DNA of 64,000 bases from the NCBI RefSeq assembly GCF_000374525.1, contig NZ_KB894578.1, positions 1 to 64,000 on the forward strand. Reading direction: 5' to 3'. Shown piece after piece: positions 1-6,625 of this stretch (its first letter is position 1; the number at the start of each line of letters is the position of its first letter). The stretch is from Amorphus coralli DSM 19760 (GTDB lineage: Bacteria > Pseudomonadota > Alphaproteobacteria > Rhizobiales > Amorphaceae). Under the pieces are notes generated by a model. That model was not told the origin of the DNA and searched no databases. It saw nothing but the letters and a program-made list of their open reading frames with translations. Position numbers and translations under genes: made by a program.

Positions 1-224
1 CGGATCCGCTCCACGATGAAGTCCCGGTGCGGCTCCAGGACCGGCTTGCGGTACCCGCCCATCTTGGCGGGCGCCACCGACCCCGTCGCCCGGTAGCGCT
101 GCGACCACTTCACCACAGAGGACACCGAAACCCCGAACCGGACCGCCACAGAGCGGCACGGCTCACCAGCCAGAACCGCTTCGACGACGCGCTCGCGAAG
201 ATCGTTGGAAAGAGGTGCTGTCAT
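1..224 (-). mobile_element. IS630-family transposase, N-terminal fragment (cut by window edge)
   Basis: The minus strand from an ATG at 224 reads through the window edge with no stop (about 74 codons). It encodes a helix-turn-helix start typical of IS630/Tc1-like transposases (SNDLRERVVEAV, then FGVSVSSVVKWSQRYR, then a GGYRKP linker). The second HTH and the DDE catalytic part lie outside the window, so intactness cannot be judged. The IS end is expected in 225-317. A direct repeat of a GATTCACAAAA-like motif (about 253-263 and 290-300) lies there, and the sequence ends in CTAG exactly at the stop codon of the next gene. The family call is firm; the element boundary is inferred. Confidence 0.8.
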
Positions 225-314
225 CAGATGCTGGCCTCCACCCCAGCCTGCATCTTGAATCACAAAACACGCCCAGCAGGAATCCCCGCCGATTCACAAA
301 AACAAGGAAACGCT

Positions 315-665
315 CTAGCTGCGCGCGATGACAACGATGCCAACGAAGATCAGAAGCGTGCCCATGATCCGTACAAGCGAGATAGGCTCGCTGAGAAGGA
401 ACCAACTTGCGAGGCTCGAGAAGACGAGCGTCAACCCGATGGCGATTGGATAGGCAATGGAGAGCTCCATCCGCGACAGAATGCCAAGCCAGAGCAGAAA
501 TCCGCAAATATAGAGGGCGGCACCTAGGCCGACAAAGAACAGAGGTCCCCAGTGGAGCGTCCCATTGAGCGCGTCACGGGCCAAGCCGAGATGCGTCTTC
601 AGCAGGACGAGACCGCACACGCTGCCGAGGGTGTAGCCCAGAAACAGGGCGAGATTGATCCGCAT
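315..665 (-). CDS. Small four-helix membrane protein, SMR/EamA-like (putative lipid-linked sugar flippase subunit)
   Basis: 116 aa from ATG 665. It has four hydrophobic segments (about residues 4-22, 38-60, 67-88 and 93-114) and little else, the size and layout of small multidrug resistance family and ArnE/ArnF-like proteins. It is the last gene of the minus-strand glycan operon, so the likely role is flipping an undecaprenyl-phosphate-linked sugar across the inner membrane for the GtrB-like GT2 encoded at 2979-3941. That role is inferred from context. Its TAG stop coincides with the presumed TA target site of the neighbouring IS630 element, so a few C-terminal residues may have been lost or replaced. 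Confidence 0.7.
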   Translation of the reverse strand: MRINLALFLGYTLGSVCGLVLLKTHLGLARDALNGTLHWGPLFFVGLGAALYICGFLLWLGILSRMELSIAYPIAIGLTLVFSSLASWFLLSEPISLVRIMGTLLIFVGIVVIARS

Positions 666-760
666 TATTTGCCTCTCGCAATGCCTGCTTCGTGAACCCC
701 AACCGGCCACGGGCCGACAGACACCTATCCAAGTAGGCCTGCGCCCGACCGTTTGGGATC

Positions 761-1660
761 TCAGCGCTTGCGCGCAACGACGTACATGATGTCGAACAGA
801 TTGACGGTAAAATTCAGATTGAAGAGCCGATAGTCCTTCAGCGCTTCGTAGATATTGCGCTTGTTGCCCTTCAGTGCGGTCAAGAAGTAGAGCACCGAGC
901 GCAGGCGGCGTGAGTTGCCCGGATGAGCGACGTATATGACCTCGAAGCCCTTCGCTTCGAGCAGCTTCTTCATCGTTGGGACTGAGAAGTAGTGCAGATG
1001 GGTCGGCGGATGGATCATCCGCCACGATTTGCTCTGCAAGCGCGCGTTCAAGGATCCAATGTCACCTGTCGTCACAGCGACCAGTCCGCCTGTCCGCAGA
1101 TCGTGTGCAGTCTTCTCCAGAAAGAGGTCGGGTCGCTTCAGGTGCTCGACGGTGTCCCACATCGTAATAACATCAACTTGGCGGCCAAGGTCGGTGTCGA
1201 GATAGTTGCCTTCCACGGCATCGACACGCTGATCCTCGATGGCCCGGCGGATCGCGTCCCCGGAGATGTCGATCCCTGACGCCTTTCTTACCTTCGGCGC
1301 GATTTCCTGAAGAAAATAGCCGTAGGCGCAGCCGATCTCGAACAGTTCGGCAGAGGCCAGATTCGGCATCAGCTTCTCTAGCACCGAGATCCGGCGGCGG
1401 AAATTCAGGGCGAGACTGTCTGCTTCGGCGACGTAGTCGAGATACTCGCTACCGTGGAAGTAGTCCTCGCCATAGAGGCGGCTGAGTTCCTCGTCAGGAA
1501 TGCTCAGATCCGCAGATATAAACTTGCAGTTCTCGCACTGGAACAGACCGGGGAGCTTCGACGGGCGATAGGCGCCACCGCAAACGATACACGCGTCTAC
1601 GACGTCCGCGTCCACGACTGCGGACGCGGAGGTCGGTTGAACAGGGGGGGCATCTGACAT
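761..1660 (-). CDS. Class I SAM-dependent methyltransferase with N-terminal zinc ribbon
   Basis: 299 aa from ATG 1660. An N-terminal four-cysteine pair (C24/C27 and C42/C45) looks like the zinc-binding module of sugar methyltransferases. It is followed by a Rossmann SAM-binding motif (LFEIGCAYGYF, about residues 106-116) and a post-motif containing DTVEHLKRPDLF. The C-terminal domain found in the approximately 400-aa NovU/TylC3 C-methyltransferases is absent. Position in the glycan operon suggests methylation of a nucleotide sugar or glycan terminus; the substrate is unknown. Forms with upstream in-frame starts are unlikely because they would read across the gap to the gene before it. Confidence 0.75.
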   Translation of the reverse strand: MSDAPPVQPTSASAVVDADVVDACIVCGGAYRPSKLPGLFQCENCKFISADLSIPDEELSRLYGEDYFHGSEYLDYVAEADSLALNFRRRISVLEKLMPNLASAELFEIGCAYGYFLQEIAPKVRKASGIDISGDAIRRAIEDQRVDAVEGNYLDTDLGRQVDVITMWDTVEHLKRPDLFLEKTAHDLRTGGLVAVTTGDIGSLNARLQSKSWRMIHPPTHLHYFSVPTMKKLLEAKGFEVIYVAHPGNSRRLRSVLYFLTALKGNKRNIYEALKDYRLFNLNFTVNLFDIMYVVARKR

Positions 1661-1701
1661 CGGTCGTTTCCGTTTTAATAGCCGGTATGTGCGGTTCCTG
1701 T

Positions 1702-2925
1702 TCAGACCCGCTGGTCCAGAGATCGGCCTGTCTCGATATGCTGAAGGTTGGGGACTGCGGACGCTATGACGTCCACAATGTCGGCCTTCGTGGTCCGGTC
1801 GGCTGCATTCGTTAGGAGCGTCTCGAACTGATCGACGACGGCGCCATTGCGTAGCGCGCTTTTCGCATGCCGCAGCGCCTTGAGGGAGGCGAAGCTGCTG
1901 TCGCACTCCGCTTCTCCGCGGCCCAGAAACTCCTCGTAGGGTTTTTCGCCACTTGTATCGAGCGGGGTGAGAAGGAGGGGCCACTTACCTTCTGCGGACA
2001 AGTTGGCTACCGCGTCGCGTGCGGCGTCTGGATCGTCGAAGACCACCGCTTCAAAGCCTTTATGCTCAAGCACGCGAAGGGCGACATCTTCAAGCAGGCG
2101 AAGCTCGGTTTCCGGATTGAGATCGGGGAAGTAGATTTTCTGATCGTCTCCACAAAGAGCTGCCAACATGCAGATCTCGCCAGCCTCTTGCCGGCTGACG
2201 AAATAGCGGCGCGTATCGCGGGGTGCAGCCAGGGGGTGACGAGATTCCAAGCGGACCGGAAAGGCCTGAAGCAAGCTGCCGTTCGAGAAAGCAACGTTTG
2301 CGAACCGGGCGGAGGTTGTGACAATTCCCTCGTCCTGCGCGGTATCGAAGAGAACGTCTTCCATCAGGCGCTTGCTCGCGCCCATCAAACTGGTTGGATT
2401 GGCGGCCTTGTCTGTAGAGACGGCGAAATATCGAGACACCCCGCCGCGTTCGGCGAGCCAACGCTTGAAGCGAAGTTGGCGCACCACATTGGTATCCAGC
2501 ATCTGAAGGAGAGAGAACACATCCTTCTCCGAGCGCACGTGCTTGAGCGCTGCGAAATTTAGCACCACGTCAAAAGGATCTTCCTCAAAGAGGAAGCGCT
2601 TCATGATCGGGCCGCCAAAGTCGATCGGCAGCGTACGCAAGTCCACCCGGTCGACGGTGTTGGACTGATTGCGAATGGTGCGAACGAGCTCCGCGAGGTA
2701 GTTTTCGCTTAGGTCGACCACATGGAGAGCGCGCGGTGCCAACTCGACGAGAAGCTCGGTGGTAATGCTTCCGATCGTGCCGCCGCCGCCGATTACGAGG
2801 ACCCGCTTGCCAGACACGGCTTCACGCAAGGGCCCGTCGAACGACCGGACATCCTCGGAAAAAATGGAGGTGTCCCGGCCAATGACGGCTGCCGTGAGGG
2901 ATTCGATCGAACTGGGATGCGCCAT
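1702..2925 (-). CDS. CapD/FlaA1-like nucleotide-sugar 4,6-dehydratase (Polysacc_synt_2 family)
   Basis: 407 aa from ATG 2925. The Rossmann motif GGGGTIGS lies at about residues 46-53. The family signature STDKAANPTSLMGASKR follows; its Met-x3-Lys replaces the usual SDR Tyr-x3-Lys, as in FlaA1/CapD enzymes. Such enzymes dehydrate UDP-GlcNAc-type sugars at C4/C6, sometimes with C5 epimerisation. No transmembrane region is present, so it is the short, soluble form. It lies between the methyltransferase and GT2 genes of the same operon and probably makes a 4-keto-6-deoxy intermediate. The exact nucleotide sugar cannot be read from sequence. Confidence 0.75.
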   Translation of the reverse strand: MAHPSSIESLTAAVIGRDTSIFSEDVRSFDGPLREAVSGKRVLVIGGGGTIGSITTELLVELAPRALHVVDLSENYLAELVRTIRNQSNTVDRVDLRTLPIDFGGPIMKRFLFEEDPFDVVLNFAALKHVRSEKDVFSLLQMLDTNVVRQLRFKRWLAERGGVSRYFAVSTDKAANPTSLMGASKRLMEDVLFDTAQDEGIVTTSARFANVAFSNGSLLQAFPVRLESRHPLAAPRDTRRYFVSRQEAGEICMLAALCGDDQKIYFPDLNPETELRLLEDVALRVLEHKGFEAVVFDDPDAARDAVANLSAEGKWPLLLTPLDTSGEKPYEEFLGRGEAECDSSFASLKALRHAKSALRNGAVVDQFETLLTNAADRTTKADIVDVIASAVPNLQHIETGRSLDQRV

Positions 2926-2978
2926 CTGGTGGTTCAGCCTGATCTCGAGGGGAGTGCGGGGCTTTGGGGATCCGTGTA

Positions 2979-3941
2979 CTAGCCGGCGCTGTCTGAGGGT
3001 GATGGACCGTCGTAGCGCCGGGCCACGATATAGCGGGGGCGGTCTTTCACCTCGTCAAAGATCAACGCGATGTATTCGCCGATGATGCCCAGAAAGAGCA
3101 TGTTGAGGCCGGTGGCAAAGGACATGAAAGAGAACAGCGAGGCCCAGCCTGGTACCACGCGAGCCCCGAATAAATAAAGCATCGTCAGCACGATGCCAGC
3201 GAGGAAGCTAACTCCAGCAAGGACAAGACCGCTGACAACGCAAAGCCGGAGCGGGAACTTGGAGAAAGAGCAGAACCCGTTCAACGCAAAGGAGATCAAT
3301 CTCGAGACCGAGTAGCTCGACTGCCCCGCGTGCCGCTGGGCTGGTGTGAAAGGTAGATAGGCCACGGTAAAGCCGACCCAGCCGACGAGGCCCCGTAAGA
3401 ATGCGTTCTGTTCACGAAGTTCGTTGCGAAACACTTCGATAACGGGGCGAGACAGAAGCCTGTAGTCGGCGGCGCCCGGCTGCAGCTTGACGTGGCTGAT
3501 CCTGCCAAGAAGGCTGTAGAACCAGCGCGAAGTGACGCGTTTCGAGGTTCCGGTTTCGGCGCCGTCCTGTCGAAGCGTCTGCACGATGTCCGCGCCAGCC
3601 TCCCACCGCGCCAGCATCTCCGGAATCAGAATCGGAGGATGCTGCATGTCGCTGTCCATCATAATCGCCGCATCCGCGTCACCGCATTCGTCGATGCCAG
3701 CGATCAGGGCTGGTTGATGACCGAAACGCCGCGACATTACGAGCGAGGTAACGCGAGAGTCCCCGGCAGTGAGAGCCCGGAGCGCATCTTCCGTCCGGTC
3801 GGTTGACGGGTCCATCACGTAGATGAACTGGAAGCGGTAATGCTCCTCAAGCGGCGCGATGGCATCTAGAAGCGCTTGGTGAAAGACACCAATTGTCAAT
3901 TCCTCCCGGAACACGGGACTGATGATGCAAATGGATTTCAT
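2979..3941 (-). CDS. GT2 polyprenyl-phosphate glycosyltransferase, GtrB/DPM1-like
   Basis: 320 aa. The start is ATG 3941, overlapping the upstream stop as ATGA. The protein has a GT-A domain with DSD (residues 96-98) and QHPP, then a C-terminal pair of membrane helices (about 225-255 and 265-295), the layout of GtrB, ArnC and DPM1-like enzymes that move a sugar from a nucleotide to undecaprenyl or dolichyl phosphate. Translation is probably coupled to the SDR gene upstream. With the SMR-like protein (315-665) and the large GT-C-like protein (13075-15945) it could form a Gtr-type three-part glycosylation system. Family assignment is solid; the sugar is not known. Confidence 0.8.
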   Translation of the reverse strand: MKSICIISPVFREELTIGVFHQALLDAIAPLEEHYRFQFIYVMDPSTDRTEDALRALTAGDSRVTSLVMSRRFGHQPALIAGIDECGDADAAIMMDSDMQHPPILIPEMLARWEAGADIVQTLRQDGAETGTSKRVTSRWFYSLLGRISHVKLQPGAADYRLLSRPVIEVFRNELREQNAFLRGLVGWVGFTVAYLPFTPAQRHAGQSSYSVSRLISFALNGFCSFSKFPLRLCVVSGLVLAGVSFLAGIVLTMLYLFGARVVPGWASLFSFMSFATGLNMLFLGIIGEYIALIFDEVKDRPRYIVARRYDGPSPSDSAG

Positions 3942-4825
3942 TGAAACTCGGTCTTCCACAATTCGCGAATTCCGTCCTCGAAACTGACACGCGGCCGCCA
4001 ATGGCCAGTTTCAAGCAGCGCGGATATGTCGGCGACGACATCCATGACTTCGTTCGGCCGGCGTTCGCCGACGGCGCGGTAAGGTTTCGTCGAACCCGCG
4101 ACGGTCCGGATCGCCTCGACGATGCCCCCTACGGAGATTGACGCTCCACTGCCAACGTTAAAGGTGTTCAGTCCCTTCAGGCTCCGGCCGAGGAGGAGGG
4201 CGTCAACCACGTCAGAGACGTGCACGTAGTCTCGTTTCGGAGCAAGGTCCTTGAGGACGATTTCCGGCACATCGGGATCGCCAACCTGGCCCATGATTTC
4301 CGGAATGAGAAAATGGCGGTCCTGTCCGGGACCGTAGACGTTGAAGAGCCGGAAGATGGAGACCGACACCCCAAACATCTCCGCGTAGAACCGGCAAGCC
4401 TCTTCACCCGCGAATTTCGAGTAGCCGTATGGATTGTTGAGCCTGACCGGAGCGGTCTCCGGAATTGGCAGGGCTTCAGGGGAGCCGTAGATATACGCAC
4501 TGACATAGACCATCGGAATGCCCCGCTGCCGGCATTGCTCTAGCATTCGCAGCGTTCCGTGGGCGTTTACGAGATGGAAGTCGACCGGATTCTCCCAGGC
4601 TGCCGGCACGAAGGTACGGGCCGCCAGATGGTAAAGCACGCTGAAATCGCCGGCCGGTAAATCGTCGGCGAGGAGATCGAAGCCGGACGCACGCGACAAT
4701 TCCACAACTGATTGACCGGCTTGCCGGAGCGAAGCGACCAGGTGACGGCCGACGAACCCCTTCGCGCCGGTGACCGCGGATCTCCCGGTCTCAGGCCTCG
4801 AGCCGTGGGTGGTCCGCGCGCTCAA
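3938..4825 (-). CDS. NAD-dependent epimerase/dehydratase (extended SDR)
   Basis: 295 aa. It has an SDR nucleotide-binding motif (TGAKGFVG, about residues 19-26) and a catalytic YGYSK motif, followed by RLFNVYGPGQ and an RDYVHVSDVVDA segment, all typical of GalE/RmlB-type sugar epimerases and dehydratases. No ATG fits ahead of the nucleotide-binding motif. The best start is TTG at 4825, overlapping the stop of the nucleotidyltransferase gene (TTGA) with a purine-rich stretch upstream, so translation is probably coupled. The last four bases overlap the GT2 start. It likely reduces, dehydrates or epimerises the operon's nucleotide sugar. Confidence 0.78.
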   Translation of the reverse strand: MSARTTHGSRPETGRSAVTGAKGFVGRHLVASLRQAGQSVVELSRASGFDLLADDLPAGDFSVLYHLAARTFVPAAWENPVDFHLVNAHGTLRMLEQCRQRGIPMVYVSAYIYGSPEALPIPETAPVRLNNPYGYSKFAGEEACRFYAEMFGVSVSIFRLFNVYGPGQDRHFLIPEIMGQVGDPDVPEIVLKDLAPKRDYVHVSDVVDALLLGRSLKGLNTFNVGSGASISVGGIVEAIRTVAGSTKPYRAVGERRPNEVMDVVADISALLETGHWRPRVSFEDGIRELWKTEFQ

Positions 4826-5529
4826 AGCCCAAGGTCTTCTTTCAGTTTCGGCCAGTCGGCGACGGCCTGATGATAATCGTCGGGGCGGCCGATATCGAGC
4901 CAGTAGCCAGAGTGCTCGTCAACGAATACTTTTTCCTCATCTGCGATCAGTCGAAGCATGAGCTGATCAAACCCGAAATACTCGTCCTTCGGAATCCAGT
5001 CGAGCGCCCGGCGACTCACAGCATAGACGCCCATGCTGACCAGGAAGCTGGACTTCGGCTTTTCGCGAAAGCCGGTAAGGTTGCCGGCCTCTGACTGCTC
5101 GAGAACGCCGTAGTCGATCATCTGCTCTCGTCGGGACGCAGAAATCGTGAAGATAGAGTTTCGCGCCACATGGTCGTCAAAAAATCGACCGAACTCCAGA
5201 TTGCAGAGAATGTCACCGTTCATGACGATGAAGTTGTCCGGCAGGTCATCGATAAGATGCAGGGGGCCCATCGTTCCGAGGGCCTTCTGTTCGAGAGAAT
5301 ATGTAATATCGATCCCAAGCCGTTCACCATCACCAAAGAACGCTCGTATGAGATTGGCTTGGTAGTTCACGGCGAGCACCACGCGGCCGAAGCCGTTATT
5401 CTTCAACTGTCGAAGGATCGCCTCCAGTATGGGAATGTCACCAATGGGCATGAGCGGTTTGGGAAGGACTACCGTGTAGGGTCGGAGACGGGACCCCAGG
5501 CCACCCGCCAGCACGACAGCGGTTTTCAT
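4822..5529 (-). CDS. Sugar-1-phosphate nucleotidyltransferase
   Basis: 235 aa. ATG 5529 is chosen because a GAGAGGAAGAG ribosome site lies just upstream. The N-terminal LAGGLGSRLRP nucleotide-binding signature is followed by KPLMPIG, and a later MNGDI segment supplies the metal-binding Asp. This is the NTP_transferase family (RmlA, mannose-1-phosphate guanylyltransferase and HddC-like enzymes). It activates the sugar that the neighbouring SDR enzymes modify. GDP, CDP or dTDP specificity cannot be decided by eye, although the adjacent GDP-fucose-synthase-like gene makes GDP the first guess. Confidence 0.8.
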   Translation of the reverse strand: MKTAVVLAGGLGSRLRPYTVVLPKPLMPIGDIPILEAILRQLKNNGFGRVVLAVNYQANLIRAFFGDGERLGIDITYSLEQKALGTMGPLHLIDDLPDNFIVMNGDILCNLEFGRFFDDHVARNSIFTISASRREQMIDYGVLEQSEAGNLTGFREKPKSSFLVSMGVYAVSRRALDWIPKDEYFGFDQLMLRLIADEEKVFVDEHSGYWLDIGRPDDYHQAVADWPKLKEDLGL

Positions 5530-5591
5530 TATGCTCTTCCTCTCGAGTTTTCCATCTGGCCTGAGCGTCCAAGCCGGGCTCACCTGCTCAA

Positions 5592-6503
5592 TCAGGTCCT
5601 GACGTCCGGGTAGTGTTCACAGTACCACCGGTAGGTCGCTTCCAGGCCGTCTTCGAGCGAATGGCGCGGCTCGAAACCTAGACCTTTCAGTCGCGAAACG
5701 TCGTAGCTGCGGTCCAGCTGCCCGTCTGGCTTCTCGGCGTCCCATTGAACGTCGGCAACGGACGAAATCCTCTGCAATCCATCGACGACAGACCGAATGG
5801 GCACAGTCTCCCCGGATGCCACGTTAAACGCGCCCGAACCCTTCTCCCCAATCGTGAGAAGAGCCTCGGCAGCATCCACCGCGTACAGGAAGTCGCGTTG
5901 GGCACGGCCGCTGCCCCAGACCAAGACAGAGCTGTTTTCGGTGGCGGCCTTGTGGAACTTGGCGACCAGCGACGGGATCACATGACCGTGGGCGGTGTCG
6001 AACCGGTCGTGCGGACCGTAGAGATTGGTCATCAGCGCATAGGCATAGTCGAATCCAAACTGGCGCTTGTAGGCTTCCAGCTGAGCCAGCATCACGCGCT
6101 TGGCATGCGCGTAGAACATCTCCGAACCGTGCGGCGGCCCATCCCAGATCGCGTCTTCGTGCATGGGAAGCGGAATCCCGCCCGGATAGGCGGCCACTGT
6201 GCTCACCGCCACGAACTTCTGGCAGCCGGTGACGCGCGCGGCTTCAATGACGTTTGTGTTGATGCGGATGTTGTCGAGATAAATCTCGGCCGGGAACATC
6301 TGGTTGCCCATGATGCCGTGAACCCGAGCAGCCGCGTGATAGACGGCCGTCGGCTTGTACTTCTCGAAGATTTCCAGGGTAGCCTTGGCGTCCCGAAGGT
6401 CTCCGTCAGTGCTCGTTAGAGAAACGACATCACCATGCGCGTTCTGAAGCGCACTCTTGAGGGCCGCCCCGAGAACGCCGGAGGATCCCGTCAGAACAAT
6501 CAT
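5592..6503 (-). CDS. GDP-L-fucose-synthase-like SDR lacking the epimerase cysteine (probable C4 reductase)
   Basis: 303 aa from ATG 6503 with GGAG seven bases upstream. It has TGSSGVLG (residues 5-12), catalytic Y131-x3-K135 and the family motif LYGPHDRF, then H174 in HGHVIPSL. In E. coli GMER the epimerase step uses Cys109, in an S-S-C-I-Y-P context, and His179. Here the aligned stretch reads S-T-V-A-A-Y-P with no Cys, while the His is kept. GMER-family relatives lacking full epimerase function act as simple 4-ketoreductases, so the product is probably a GDP-6-deoxy sugar other than L-fucose. The missing Cys is seen directly; the activity is inferred. Confidence 0.75.
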   Translation of the reverse strand: MIVLTGSSGVLGAALKSALQNAHGDVVSLTSTDGDLRDAKATLEIFEKYKPTAVYHAAARVHGIMGNQMFPAEIYLDNIRINTNVIEAARVTGCQKFVAVSTVAAYPGGIPLPMHEDAIWDGPPHGSEMFYAHAKRVMLAQLEAYKRQFGFDYAYALMTNLYGPHDRFDTAHGHVIPSLVAKFHKAATENSSVLVWGSGRAQRDFLYAVDAAEALLTIGEKGSGAFNVASGETVPIRSVVDGLQRISSVADVQWDAEKPDGQLDRSYDVSRLKGLGFEPRHSLEDGLEATYRWYCEHYPDVRT

Positions 6504-6625
6504 CGACTACTCCGTCAGTGGTATGTCGCAGTGCACAGAGTCATCGAGTGCCCGCGAAGGTGGCTTTTGCCCCATACTCGCAAACGCTTTTATCCATGCT
6601 TGGGCGTCGTGCAAACCCGTCAGCT

